From the NCBI RefSeq assembly GCF_022919175.1, contig NZ_CP095043.1, forward strand, positions 372,001 through 436,000: a stretch of 64,000 bases of DNA, given 5' to 3'. The position numbers and the translations under genes are program-made. The notes under the pieces were generated by a model. The model saw only the letters and a program-made list of their open reading frames with translations. It ran no database searches and was not told the origin of the DNA. Below, in pieces: positions 23,908 to 32,592 of this stretch; the first letter of the stretch is position 1; each line of letters starts with the position of its first letter. This DNA is from Leucobacter rhizosphaerae (GTDB lineage: Bacteria > Actinomycetota > Actinomycetes > Actinomycetales > Microbacteriaceae).

Positions 23908-24444
23908 TCACGATGCGTCGAGTGCCGCGCGAGCGCGATGGCGGCGCACTGCCGCACGGTTTGCGCAGCGCACCGAGCAGTAGCGTTGTCGGCCGTTGCG
24001 GGTGACGTCGACGACCACCGCGGTGCAGGGGTCACCCGCGGCGCAGCGGCGCAGTCGGTGCATGCCGCGGGTCGTGAGGTGGAGCGCGGTGCCGACACTG
24101 ATCACGGCGGCGAGCACGCGGGGCAGCGTCGTGCGAGTGTCGTCGCGGTAGTGCAGGTGCCATCCCTCGCCGTCGTGGTCCGTCAAGCGCGGGATCGCGG
24201 TCGCCGCTTCCATCTGCTCGTTCAGGATCAGTGCACGCGCGTGCGGATCCTCGGCGTCGACGACCCGTAGCCACTCTTGGAGCACCTGTCGCACCCCGCT
24301 CGGGTCGTCGGGACCTTCGGAGAAGGTCATGGTCATGCCGTACTCGCGCGTCCGGTCGACGATATCTTCCCGGTTCTTCGGAGGATCGTTGGCGAGTGAC
24401 GCGGCCAGCAGCACGGCGTACTCACCGTAAGGGTTGAGATGCAT
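23908..24444 (-). CDS. CGNR zinc-finger / ABATE-domain protein
   Basis: 178-residue putative transcription regulator. The N-terminal part fits the ABATE (putative stress-responsive) domain. The C-terminus has the CGNR-type zinc finger: [20 protein letters not shown] followed by RYCSVRCANRAAVRRHRAR, with four cysteines and the C-x-N-R motif. It is probably a DNA-binding protein; target unknown. It is divergent from a small zinc-ribbon gene, with start codons 25 bp apart. TGTAAT lies 6 nt before its ATG, suggesting leaderless transcription. Confidence 0.85.
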   Translation of the reverse strand: MHLNPYGEYAVLLAASLANDPPKNREDIVDRTREYGMTMTFSEGPDDPSGVRQVLQEWLRVVDAEDPHARALILNEQMEAATAIPRLTDHDGEGWHLHYRDDTRTTLPRVLAAVISVGTALHLTTRGMHRLRRCAAGDPCTAVVVDVTRNGRQRYCSVRCANRAAVRRHRARAALDAS

Positions 24445-24450
24445 AAGGCC

Positions 24451-24456
24451 ATTACA
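24451..24456 (-). promoter_or_regulatory. Leaderless -10 of the CGNR gene
   Basis: TGTAAT on the minus strand, 6 nt before the ATG at 24444. Confidence 0.6.
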
Positions 24457-24457
24457 T

Positions 24458-24463
24458 CATGCT
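24458..24463 (+). promoter_or_regulatory. Leaderless -10 of the small zinc-ribbon gene
   Basis: CATGCT, then 6 nt, then the ATG at 24470. It is only 1 bp from the opposing CGNR -10, so the two promoters must compete for polymerase. Confidence 0.5.
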
Positions 24464-24469
24464 GAGAGC

Positions 24470-24727
24470 ATGAACGCTCCAGAGACCGACACCCGATCCC
24501 ACACCGCACAGACTCCATCGCCCGAGCGCCCGTCCGCCACCCGCGCACCCGTCCGCCACGAGCACGGCTGGCAACTCGAATCGCGACACCCGACGTCGGA
24601 GGGTGTGGTCCGCTACGTGCGGTGCGGGATCTGCGGCACGATGCGGGTGGATGTCGAACGCCCCGATGCGCTCCCGCCGTCCGCGCTGAGCCGTGAACTC
24701 GGGCACGCGTCGTACCTGTCCGAGTAG
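24470..24727 (+). CDS. Small zinc-ribbon-like protein, function unknown
   Basis: 85 residues. The N-terminal 35 are polar and probably disordered (Thr/Pro/Ser-rich). The C-terminal half has HGWQLESRHPTSEG, then YVRCGICGTMRVD, a CxxC knuckle that could bind zinc together with nearby histidines. I know of no assigned role for such proteins. It is divergent from the CGNR gene and its -10 box lies 6 nt from its ATG. Codon use agrees with a real gene. Confidence 0.65.
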   Translation: MNAPETDTRSHTAQTPSPERPSATRAPVRHEHGWQLESRHPTSEGVVRYVRCGICGTMRVDVERPDALPPSALSRELGHASYLSE

Positions 24728-24796
24728 GCTCGCTGCAGAGCGCCGACCGGCTCCGATGCGAGACCGGCGCCACCCGACGAGCTGAAGGAACCCGCC

Positions 24797-25426
24797 GTGA
24801 TCCCGACCGAACTCTGGACCCACATCCACACCGAACGAGGCCGGGTGCTGGATCTGCTCGAGAGCCTCGAACCCGCTGACTGGTCGACCATGTCAGAGTG
24901 CAGCGTGTGGACGGTCGAGCAGGTCACCGCGCACCTCACCGCAGCGGCGAACACCGGGACCTGGGCGTGGATCCGGAGTATCGTGCGTGCGCGATTCAAC
25001 GCGGACGTCCATAACGATCGGCTGCTGGCGCGTCGTCTCGGCCCGACGCCCGAGGCCACCCGAGATCGCTTCCGGGCGTCGGTGCCCCTGACGATCGCGC
25101 CCACGAAGGACCTCCCCGCGTTCCTCGGTGAGGTCATCGTCCACGGCCAGGACATGGCTCGTCCCCTCGGGCGGACCCTCGTGCCGGATCCCGCAGCCGT
25201 GCGTGAGGTGGCGCGGTTCTACGCCGCCAAGGACTTCGCCGTCAACAGCCATCGCATGGTGCGCGGGCTCCGCCTGGAAGCCGACGACGATGCGTTCACG
25301 ACCGGCGACGGCCCGATCGTCTCCGGTCCGCTGGTCGATCTTGTGCTCGCCATGGCGGGCCGGCGCAGTGGGCTCGATCGACTGCGTGGACCGGGCGTCG
25401 ATGGTTTGCGGGAACGCCTGAGCTGA
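24797..25426 (+). CDS. Maleylpyruvate isomerase-family (DinB-like, mycothiol-dependent) protein
   Basis: 209 residues. The N-terminal half is the four-helix DinB-like/MDMPI domain: LWTHIHTERGRVLDLLESL, SECSVWTVEQVTAHLTAAA (the His matches a metal ligand), EVIVHGQDMARPLG (second His). Enzymes of this family use mycothiol, but most members have no known substrate. AAGGAAC lies 5-6 nt before the GTG; a TAGGCT about 65 nt upstream, overlapping the stop of the previous gene, may be the promoter. It is the last gene of the accessory segment before smc. Confidence 0.83.
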   Translation: MIPTELWTHIHTERGRVLDLLESLEPADWSTMSECSVWTVEQVTAHLTAAANTGTWAWIRSIVRARFNADVHNDRLLARRLGPTPEATRDRFRASVPLTIAPTKDLPAFLGEVIVHGQDMARPLGRTLVPDPAAVREVARFYAAKDFAVNSHRMVRGLRLEADDDAFTTGDGPIVSGPLVDLVLAMAGRRSGLDRLRGPGVDGLRERLS

Positions 25427-25502
25427 TCGCGGTCACCTGCGAGGACGCCGCGGCGGGGTCGGCGCCGCGGCGGGTCAGCCGGGCGCGCGACACGGCGTCG
25501 GG

Positions 25503-25508
25503 TACGCT
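25503..25508 (+). promoter_or_regulatory. Candidate -10 of smc
   Basis: TACGCT, implying a leader of about 60 nt before the smc GTG. The leader contains the 12-bp tandem repeats. Confidence 0.5.
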
Positions 25509-25523
25509 GACGATGGTCGATCG

Positions 25524-25559
25524 GCAATCGGCCGCGCAATCAGCCTGGCAATCGGCGGA
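25524..25559 (+). repeat. Three 12-bp tandem repeats in the smc leader
   Basis: Units GCAATCGGCCGC, GCAATCAGCCTG and GCAATCGGCGGA, immediately before the GGAGAGGAGGAGG ribosome binding site. They lie in the predicted untranslated leader and may bind protein or shape translation. Confidence 0.7.
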
Positions 25560-25573
25560 GAGGAGGAGGCTGC

Positions 25574-28500
25574 GTGCATCTCAAGAGCCTCACGCTCCGA
25601 GGATTCAAGTCCTTCGCGCAGCCGACCACCTTCCAGTTCGAACCGGGGGTGACCGCCATCGTCGGGCCGAACGGCTCCGGCAAGTCCAACGTCGTTGATG
25701 CTCTGGCCTGGGTGATGGGCGAACAGGGCGCGAAGACGCTGCGCGGCGGCAAGATGGAGGACGTCATCTTCGCCGGCACCTCGACGCGGGGACCGCTCGG
25801 CCGCGCGGAGGTGCGCCTCACCATCGATAACGCGGACGGTGCGCTCCCCATCGAATACTCCGAGGTCACGATCAGCCGCACGCTCTTCCGCAACGGATCC
25901 AGCGAGTACGCGATCAACGGCGAGGGCTGCCGACTGCTCGACGTGCAGGAGCTGCTCAGCGACTCCGGCCTCGGCCGTGAGATGCACGTGATCGTCGGGC
26001 AGGGGCAGCTGGACGCGGTGCTCCGCGCCACACCCGAGGATCGCCGCGGGTTCATCGAAGAGGCCGCCGGAATCCTGAAGCACCGTCGCCGTAAGGAGCG
26101 CACCCTCCGCAAGCTCGATGCGATGGAGACCAATCTCACCCGCCTCAACGATCTCGCGGGCGAGATCCGACGCCAGCTGAAGCCGCTGGGACGCCAGGCC
26201 GAGGTCGCGCGCGCGGCACAGGGGATCGCGGCGGAGGTGCGGGACGCCAAAGCCCGTCTGCTCGCCGACGACGTGGCACGCCTCCGCGCAGAGCTCGACG
26301 AGCTCGCTCGCGACGAATCCGAACGGCACTCCGAGCGGATCGTGCTGCAGGAGCAGGTGGAGCAGAAGCAGCTCAGGATCCAGCGCCTCGAACAGGAGCA
26401 ACAGGGGGACGAGCTCGACGCCGCCCGTCGCGTCACGCTCGGCCTCGAGGCCGTGCAGGCCAAACTCCGCGGACTGTTCTCGCAGACGCAGCAGCGCCTC
26501 ACCTTCCTGGCCACCCAGGCCGAGGCGCCCGAGCAGATGCACCGGACCAGCCACGGAACGGTCCAGGAGGCCGCGGATGAGGCCCGTCGGCTCGAGGCGC
26601 TGATCCCCGAGGTCGAGGCCGGGTGGCAGCGGGCCGGTCTCGTCACGCGCCAGGCGCAACAGGCCCTCGACGCGACCGACGAGCACATTGCCGCACAGAG
26701 CGCGCTCGTCTCCCGCCACGACCTGCGACTGTCGCAACTCCGCGGCCAGGCGGAGGCTGCCGAGCAGAAGCGGGCAACATTGGCGCAGGAGATCTCGCGC
26801 CGCGAGCAGGCCGTGGAGCAGGCCGTCGCACGCGCCGACGAAGCCGAACGCGAACTCGCGGCGTTCTCCGACCAGGCCGAGACGGGGGAGACTCCGGAGG
26901 TCGGCCTCGACGACCACTACCGTGCCGCGCAAGAGGCCCAGTCCGTAGCTGAGCAACGGCGTGACGAGACGCGGGAACGGTTGCACACCCTCGAGCAGGA
27001 GCGGGCCGGCCTGGCCGCGCGCGTCAGCGCGCTCACCCGATCGCTCGATCAGCGCGATGCGTCGGCCGCCGTGCTCGCCGAGGCCCCGCGCGGCATTCGC
27101 GGACGGGTGTCGGATGCGGTCCGGGTTCGGGATGGACACGAGGCGGCGGTCGGCGCGGCGCTCGGGGCCTTCGCCGAGGCGCTTCTGGCGGACACCGCTG
27201 ACGCGGCCCGAGGCTCCGTCGAGACCGCGCACGCACAGGATCTCGGTCGGGTGCGCACGGTCGTGGCCGCCTCGGAGCCAGCGGATCCGGCCCCGACGAT
27301 CGCGGACGCGACTCGCGCTGTCGACGTGATCGAAGCGGCGCCCGAGGGGGTGCTCGGTCTGCTTACGGGGTGCTACATCGCGGAGGATCTCGATGCCGCG
27401 CTGCGGGCGGCCGCGGAGCTCCGCGTCAGCTGGCCCTCCGGCTCCTTCACGGTGGTGACGAGCCGCGGCGACGTGCTGACGCCGCACACGGTGAGCGGCG
27501 GCTCCGGTCTCGCCCCGTCTCGCATCGAGCTGACCGCCGATCTCGAGCAGGCCCGGGACCGGCACGACATCGTGGCGCGGGAGGCGGAGGAGGCCGAGGC
27601 GGAGCTCGCCGAACTCAGATCGGTCGCGCAGCGCGCGAAAATGGACGCGCAGCAGGCGTACGCGGATCTGCGCGCCGCCGACGCGCAGCTCGCCGAAGTG
27701 GCGAAGGAGCGTCACCGGCTGTCGGCCCGGGCGGAGTCCGCGCGCGCCGAGGCCGAGCGGGCGCGGCAGACCCTCACCGGCGTGGCGGAGAGCGCGACCG
27801 GTGCCGCGCGCGATGCCGAGACGGCCGCACAGGCGCTGGCCGAGGCGGAGGCGTCGCCCCGCCCGATGCTCGACGCGAGCGAGCGCGAGCGCCTGTTCGC
27901 CGAGCTGGAGCAGGCGCGCACCCAGGAGGTGGAGCTCCGACTCGCGCTCGAGACGGCGCGTGAACGCGCTCGCGCCGGTGCCTCGCACGAGCGGACACTG
28001 ACGGAGCAGTTCGAGGCCGAGCGTCGCGCAGCCGAGGAGTCGGCCCGTCGCTCCGTGCTGCGCGCTCGGCAGGTCGCGCAGGCCGAACGGGTGGCCCAGC
28101 TGCTGCCCGCGATCCTCGACGCTTGCGATCGCTCCCTGGGGGAGGCCCGCCTCGCTCAGCAGCGCGCCGAGCAGGAGCGCGCCCGCCACAGCCAGGAGCT
28201 CACGCTCCTGCGCTCCGAGGAATCCGAGGTGCGGCAGCGCCTGCACGGGTTGACGGAGCTGGTGCACGGCGCGGAGCTCAAGAGCTACGAGCGCAAGCTC
28301 CAACTCTCGTCGCTCCTCGAACGGTCGGGCAATGAGCTGGGTCTGGTGGAGGACGTGCTCATCGCGGAGTACGGGCCGGAGCAGCCGATCCCCGTGGCCG
28401 CCGCGGAGTCGGCACCGGAATCGAGTTCGGGGGCCGGATCAGACGCCGGACCTCCGCCTGACGCGGGCGACGCCGAACTCGAAACTCCGGCGACCGCACT

Positions 28501-29236
28501 CGAGGCAGAACTCGCCGCGGAACTTCGGGCGGCGTCCGCGGAGCGCTCGCGACGCGAGGCATCGACGATCCCGTTCGTCCGGGCGGAGCAGGAGCGCCGT
28601 CTCGCACGAGCCGAGAAGCGACTGGGGGAGCTCGGGCGGATCAACCCGCTCGCGCTCGAGGAGTTCGCCGCACTCGAGCAGCGGCACCTCTTCCTGACGG
28701 AGCAGCTCGCGGATCTCACGAAGACCCGGGCCGATCTGCTCTCTATCATCGAGGAGCTCGACCAGAAGATGCAGGGCATCTTCGCCGCCGCGTTCGAGGA
28801 CACCAAGGCCGCGTTCGCCGAGGTCTTCCCGATTCTCTTCCCGGGCGGATCCGGCGAGGTGGCCCTCTCCGATCCCGACGATCTGCTCACCACCGGGATC
28901 GAGATGGCGGTGCGGCCGGCCGGGAAGAAGGTCGAGCGCCTCTCGCTCCTCTCCGGCGGCGAACGGTCTCTCGCCGCGGTCGCGTGGCTCATCGCGATCT
29001 TCCAGGCGCGGCCGAGCCCGTTCTACATCGTCGACGAGGTCGAGGCGGCCCTCGACGATGCCAACCTGGGCCGATTACTGCAGGTGTTCGAGCGCCTGCG
29101 CGAGAACTCCCAGCTCATCATCATCACCCATCAAAAGCGCACCATGGAGATCGCCGACGCGCTGTACGGGGTCTCGATGCGGCAGGACGGCATCTCCGCG
29201 GTGGTCGGGCAGCGCATCACGCGCGACGACGAATAG
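25574..29236 (+). CDS. smc: Chromosome segregation protein SMC
   Basis: Condensin ATPase of 1220 residues. The N-terminal head has MHLKSLTLRGFKSF and Walker A GPNGSGKS (residues 31-38). Two long coiled coils flank the hinge (about residues 490-620; GIRGRVSDAVRV, VGAALGAFAEALL, GVLGLLTGCYIAEDL). The C-terminal head has the signature LSGGERSLAAVAWL (from residue 1126) and Walker B/D-loop FYIVDEVEAALDDANL. A Ser/Pro/Gly-rich stretch near residues 940-970 interrupts the second coil. GTG start with a purine-rich GGAGAGGAGGAGG. In many relatives smc directly follows mutM and precedes ftsY; both joints are occupied here. Confidence 0.96.
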   Translation: MHLKSLTLRGFKSFAQPTTFQFEPGVTAIVGPNGSGKSNVVDALAWVMGEQGAKTLRGGKMEDVIFAGTSTRGPLGRAEVRLTIDNADGALPIEYSEVTISRTLFRNGSSEYAINGEGCRLLDVQELLSDSGLGREMHVIVGQGQLDAVLRATPEDRRGFIEEAAGILKHRRRKERTLRKLDAMETNLTRLNDLAGEIRRQLKPLGRQAEVARAAQGIAAEVRDAKARLLADDVARLRAELDELARDESERHSERIVLQEQVEQKQLRIQRLEQEQQGDELDAARRVTLGLEAVQAKLRGLFSQTQQRLTFLATQAEAPEQMHRTSHGTVQEAADEARRLEALIPEVEAGWQRAGLVTRQAQQALDATDEHIAAQSALVSRHDLRLSQLRGQAEAAEQKRATLAQEISRREQAVEQAVARADEAERELAAFSDQAETGETPEVGLDDHYRAAQEAQSVAEQRRDETRERLHTLEQERAGLAARVSALTRSLDQRDASAAVLAEAPRGIRGRVSDAVRVRDGHEAAVGAALGAFAEALLADTADAARGSVETAHAQDLGRVRTVVAASEPADPAPTIADATRAVDVIEAAPEGVLGLLTGCYIAEDLDAALRAAAELRVSWPSGSFTVVTSRGDVLTPHTVSGGSGLAPSRIELTADLEQARDRHDIVAREAEEAEAELAELRSVAQRAKMDAQQAYADLRAADAQLAEVAKERHRLSARAESARAEAERARQTLTGVAESATGAARDAETAAQALAEAEASPRPMLDASERERLFAELEQARTQEVELRLALETARERARAGASHERTLTEQFEAERRAAEESARRSVLRARQVAQAERVAQLLPAILDACDRSLGEARLAQQRAEQERARHSQELTLLRSEESEVRQRLHGLTELVHGAELKSYERKLQLSSLLERSGNELGLVEDVLIAEYGPEQPIPVAAAESAPESSSGAGSDAGPPPDAGDAELETPATALEAELAAELRAASAERSRREASTIPFVRAEQERRLARAEKRLGELGRINPLALEEFAALEQRHLFLTEQLADLTKTRADLLSIIEELDQKMQGIFAAAFEDTKAAFAEVFPILFPGGSGEVALSDPDDLLTTGIEMAVRPAGKKVERLSLLSGGERSLAAVAWLIAIFQARPSPFYIVDEVEAALDDANLGRLLQVFERLRENSQLIIITHQKRTMEIADALYGVSMRQDGISAVVGQRITRDDE

Positions 29237-29406
29237 CAGGCGATCTTCAAGCAATATTGTGGATCAGGCATGGAATAGGACTCGGTTTCCTAACAAGTTT
29301 ATTTCGCATGTCCACAGCGGCGCGGCTGGGGTGCCCAGCCCCACTATGCTCGGTCCCAGCGCCTCGACGTACGAGGTGTCCTCACTCATCTGAGAAAGGT
29401 GTACCA
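29237..29406 (+). other. AT-richer leader before livK
   Basis: No gene is seen. The first 70 bp are AT-rich for this genome, then a hairpin GGCTGGG/CCCAGCC (about 29325-29341) is followed by TATGCT (29345-29350), a possible -10. GAAAGG precedes the livK ATG. Confidence 0.4.
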
Positions 29407-30693
29407 ATGAAGGTTCACTCAAGAAAGGCCGCGGGTGCGTTCGCGCTCGTTGCGACTGCAGCACTGGTGCTCTCAGGCTGCTCCACCAGCAGCGAGTCGG
29501 AGCCGGCAGGCGGATCATCCGAGGCGAGCGGCGATGCGCTCAAGATCGCCACGCTGCTCCCGCAGACGGGCTCCCTCGGGTTTCTGATGCCCCCGGTGCA
29601 GGCCGGCATCGCTCAGGCCCTGGCCGACATCAACGACGCCGGTGGCGTTCTCGGCCAGCCCGTCGAGATCGTCGCGAACGCCAACGAGGGCGACGCCAGC
29701 GACCTCACCGTGGTCGAGAAGGGTGCCGACGACGTCATCGCTAGCGGCGCGCAGTTCGTGCTCGGCGCCATGGGCTCCGGCCGCAGCCAGCACGTGGTCG
29801 ACAAGATCGCCGAGGCCGGCATCCTCATGGGCTCGCCGTCGAACACCTCCGCAGACCTCAGCGGCATCAGCCCGAACTACTTCCGCACCGCTCCGCCGGA
29901 CACGGTCCAGGGCGACGCGCTCGGCAACCAGATCCTCGCCGACGGCGTCACCTCCGTCGCGTTCCTGACGTTCAACGACCCCTACGGTCTCGGTCTGCGC
30001 GACGTGATCCAGGAGACCGTCGAGGCCGGCGGCGCCGAGGTCGTCTACGGCGGCAAGGGGGACGGCAACGAGTTCCCGGTCGAGCAGACCTCGTTCGCGT
30101 CGGAGGTGACCGCGGCAAAGGATTCCGGTGCCGAGGCCATCGTCGTCGTGACCTACGATCAGTTCAAGCAGATCGTCCCCGAAGCGGTCAACCAGGGCGT
30201 CGACACCTCGACCTTCTATCTCGTCGACGGCAATGCGAACGGTTACGACGCCGATTTCGAGCCCGGCACGCTCGAGGGTGCACAGGGGTCGATCCCGGGC
30301 GCGCAGTCCAACGATGAGTTCAAGACCCAGCTGCAGGACATCTACGCGGCTGAGTTCGACGGCGAGCTCGACAGCTTTACCTACGCGCCCGAGGCGTACG
30401 ACCTCGTGACGCTGGTGGCGCTCGCGGCGACCAAGGCCGGCGCGACCGACTCGGCAGCCATCCAGGAGAACCTGCACGCGGTCTCCGGCTCCGACGGTGG
30501 CGAGGAGTGCAGCTCCTTCGGTGACTGCGCCAAGCTGATCGAAGACGGCAAGGACATCCAGTACGTCGGCAAGGCTGGCACCGGCCCGCTGAACGACAAC
30601 AACGATCCGTCGTCGGCCTTCATCGGCATCTACAAGTACGACAACACCAACATCCCGGTCTTCCAGAAGGCCGTCGAGGGGCAGACCGAGTAG
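29407..30693 (+). CDS. Branched-chain amino-acid-type ABC transporter substrate-binding lipoprotein
   Basis: 428-residue exported binding protein. Signal peptide with lipobox VLSGC (Cys25), then a Ser/Gly/Glu linker. The type-I periplasmic binding fold starts at ALKIATLLPQTGSLGFLMPP and continues with AGIAQALADINDAGGVLGQP, ASGAQFVLGAMGSG, MGSPSNTSADLSG, FFRTAPPD-like NYFRTAPPDTVQG, and the C-terminal lobe APEAYDLVTLVALA. It belongs to the LivK/amide-urea binding family; the true ligand cannot be told from sequence. It faces the convergent livHMGF genes, from which two strong hairpins separate it. Confidence 0.88.
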   Translation: MKVHSRKAAGAFALVATAALVLSGCSTSSESEPAGGSSEASGDALKIATLLPQTGSLGFLMPPVQAGIAQALADINDAGGVLGQPVEIVANANEGDASDLTVVEKGADDVIASGAQFVLGAMGSGRSQHVVDKIAEAGILMGSPSNTSADLSGISPNYFRTAPPDTVQGDALGNQILADGVTSVAFLTFNDPYGLGLRDVIQETVEAGGAEVVYGGKGDGNEFPVEQTSFASEVTAAKDSGAEAIVVVTYDQFKQIVPEAVNQGVDTSTFYLVDGNANGYDADFEPGTLEGAQGSIPGAQSNDEFKTQLQDIYAAEFDGELDSFTYAPEAYDLVTLVALAATKAGATDSAAIQENLHAVSGSDGGEECSSFGDCAKLIEDGKDIQYVGKAGTGPLNDNNDPSSAFIGIYKYDNTNIPVFQKAVEGQTE

Positions 30694-30707
30694 GTCCCGC
30701 TCGAAGC

Positions 30708-30747
30708 GAAGCGCCCCGGCCGAACGGCCGGGGCGCTTCTGCGTTTG
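30708..30747 (+). terminator. Terminator of livK
   Basis: Perfect 14-bp arms (30708-30721 and 30726-30739, GC-rich) with a 4-nt loop, followed by TGCGTTT. Confidence 0.88.
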
Positions 30748-30784
30748 CGGGGTCCGATGTCCAGATTCAACGGTTCCCGCGCGA

Positions 30785-30829
30785 CAGAGCCCCCTGGGTC
30801 ACGGAGCATCCGTGACCCAGGGGGCTCTG
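30785..30829 (-). terminator. 21-bp perfect hairpin ending the liv transporter operon
   Basis: Arms 30785-30805 and 30809-30829 are exact complements over 21 bp with a 3-nt loop. It lies 10 bp past the livF stop and would act on minus-strand transcripts; it could also act as a second stop for livK. There is no long U-tract. Confidence 0.82.
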
Positions 30830-30838
30830 CTGTGACCG

Positions 30839-31612
30839 CTACGGCGCGGGGTGGTCGGCCGAGGCTTTCGCCTCCACGTCGGTCGCGAGGGTGCCGAGGT
30901 AGAGCTCGATCACCTTTGGATCGTTCGCCAGCTCGCGACCCGGACCCTCGTAGGAGTTCCGGCCCTGATCCAGCACGTATGCCCGATCGCAGATCTGCAG
31001 GCAGCGCCGGGCGTTCTGCTCGACCATGATGATCGTGACGCCCGTCTTGTTGATCTGCCGGGTACGGATGAAGGTCTCGTCCTGACGGACGGGGGAGAGG
31101 CCGGCGCTCGGCTCGTCGAGCAGCAGCACCTTCGGATTCATCATGAGCGCACGCGCCATCGCAACGGACTGGCGCTCACCACCCGATAGCGATCCGGCCC
31201 GCTGCTTGCGGCGATCGGCGAGCATGGGGAAGAGTTCCCACATGTCGGCCGCGCGCGACGCGAACTCCTTGGGCTTCAGGAAGAGGCCCATCTGCAGGTT
31301 CTCCTCGATGCTGAGCGAGGGGAACACGTTGTTCGTCTGCGGCACGAACCCGATGCCCTTGCGCACGAGCTTGTTCGTCGAGGCGTTGGTGATGTCCTCA
31401 CCGTCGAGGGTGACAGCACCGTCGCGGATGTCGACGAGTCCGAACAGCGCCTTCAAGAGGGTCGACTTGCCCGCGCCGTTCGGCCCGATGATGCCGATGA
31501 GCTCACCGGCGTAGGCTTCGAGCGTGCAGCCGTTGAGGATATTGATCCCGGGCAGGTAGCCGGCCGTCAGATTGTCGGCCTTGACCACCAGCCGTGGTGC
31601 GTCAGCGTTCAT
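30839..31612 (-). CDS. livF: ABC transporter ATP-binding protein, LivF type
   Basis: 257-residue ATPase of a branched-chain amino-acid-type importer. Walker A IIGPNGAGKSTLLKAL, Q-loop FVPQTNNVFPSLSI, signature SLSGGERQSVAMARAL, Walker B LLLDEPSAGLSP, H-loop normally His but here IIMVEQNARRC, the form usual in LivF. It is the last gene of the minus-strand operon livH-livM-livG-livF, overlapping livG by 4 bp. The N-terminus is slightly extended compared with E. coli LivF. Confidence 0.92.
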   Translation of the reverse strand: MNADAPRLVVKADNLTAGYLPGINILNGCTLEAYAGELIGIIGPNGAGKSTLLKALFGLVDIRDGAVTLDGEDITNASTNKLVRKGIGFVPQTNNVFPSLSIEENLQMGLFLKPKEFASRAADMWELFPMLADRRKQRAGSLSGGERQSVAMARALMMNPKVLLLDEPSAGLSPVRQDETFIRTRQINKTGVTIIMVEQNARRCLQICDRAYVLDQGRNSYEGPGRELANDPKVIELYLGTLATDVEAKASADHPAP

Positions 31613-32592
31613 CGGACTTCCTCCTCGACCTCTGCGGCGATGGCGCGGATCACGCCGGTGGTGAGTACATCGTCGTCACCGAGGTCACGGTCGTGATGGG
31701 CGCCGAGGTAGGCGTCGACCACGGCCTCGCTCGCCATGACATCCTCGGGCTCGCCCTCGGCGATGATCGAGCCCTGCGCCATCACGACCACCCAGTCGGA
31801 GATGTGGCGCACCATGTGCATGTCGTGCTCGACGAAGAGCACGGTCGTGCCTTCGTCGCGGAGCGCCTGGATGTGATCGAGCAGACTCTGCGTGAGTGCG
31901 GGGTTCACGCCCGCCATCGGCTCGTCGAGCATGATCATCGAGGGGTTCGACATCAGCGCTCGGGCCATTTCGAGGAGCTTCTTCTGCCCGCCGGAGAGGT
32001 CGCCCGCCATGTCGTCCTTCTTGGCGTCCAGCTTGAAGCGGGTGAGCAGTTCCTCGGCACGCGCGATGTTCTCCTGCTCGCGCTTCGCCCAGAGCGGCTT
32101 GAACAGACCGACGAACAGGTTCTCGCCCGGTTGATTGTTCGCCCCGATGAGCATGTTCTCGAGCACCGTCATGCGCGAGAGCGCCTTCGTGAGCTGGAAC
32201 GTGCGGACCATCCCGGTGCGCGCCACTTGCGATGCACCGGTGCGGTTGAGCACGCGGCCGTTGAAGGTCCAAGAAGCGTCGCCGCCCCCGATGAGGCGCT
32301 TGCCGTTCGACGGGCGGTCGAATCCCGTGATGAGGTTGAAGAACGTCGTCTTGCCGGCGCCGTTCGGGCCGATGAGCGCGGTGATCGCTCCGCGCTGCAC
32401 CTCGAGGTGCTCGACGTCGACGGCCTTGAGGCCGCCGAACTGGCGCTCGATGCGATCGACCGAGAGGATCGGGTCCGGCTTCGCGACGCCCGGCACCTGC
32501 TCGAGAGTGGCGAGCTCGGCACGGAGCGCGGCGCGGTCGTACGGATAGTTCGGATCTGCCGACGGATGGGTCGGCGCTGTGTGATCAGACAT
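31609..32592 (-). CDS. livG: ABC transporter ATP-binding protein, LivG type
   Basis: 327-residue ATPase, partner of LivF. An N-terminal extension of about 45 residues (SDHTAPTHPSADPNYPYDRA) precedes the core, unusual beside the typical 255-residue LivG. Core: LIGPNGAGKTTFFNLITGFDRPSNG, MVRTFQLTKALSRMTV, signature DLSGGQKKLLEMARAL, MIMLDEPMAGVNP, and VLFVEHDMHMVRHISD. It overlaps livM by 8 bp and livF by 4 bp, indicating translational coupling. Confidence 0.92.
   Translation of the reverse strand: MSDHTAPTHPSADPNYPYDRAALRAELATLEQVPGVAKPDPILSVDRIERQFGGLKAVDVEHLEVQRGAITALIGPNGAGKTTFFNLITGFDRPSNGKRLIGGGDASWTFNGRVLNRTGASQVARTGMVRTFQLTKALSRMTVLENMLIGANNQPGENLFVGLFKPLWAKREQENIARAEELLTRFKLDAKKDDMAGDLSGGQKKLLEMARALMSNPSMIMLDEPMAGVNPALTQSLLDHIQALRDEGTTVLFVEHDMHMVRHISDWVVVMAQGSIIAEGEPEDVMASEAVVDAYLGAHHDRDLGDDDVLTTGVIRAIAAEVEEEVR

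Noticed and set aside
25513..25698. Short upstream reading frame starting 4 nt after the smc -10 and overlapping smc out of frame
   Set aside because: The ATG would lie at or before the predicted transcription start, and its codons after the 12-bp repeats are a shadow of smc. Treated as leader sequence only.
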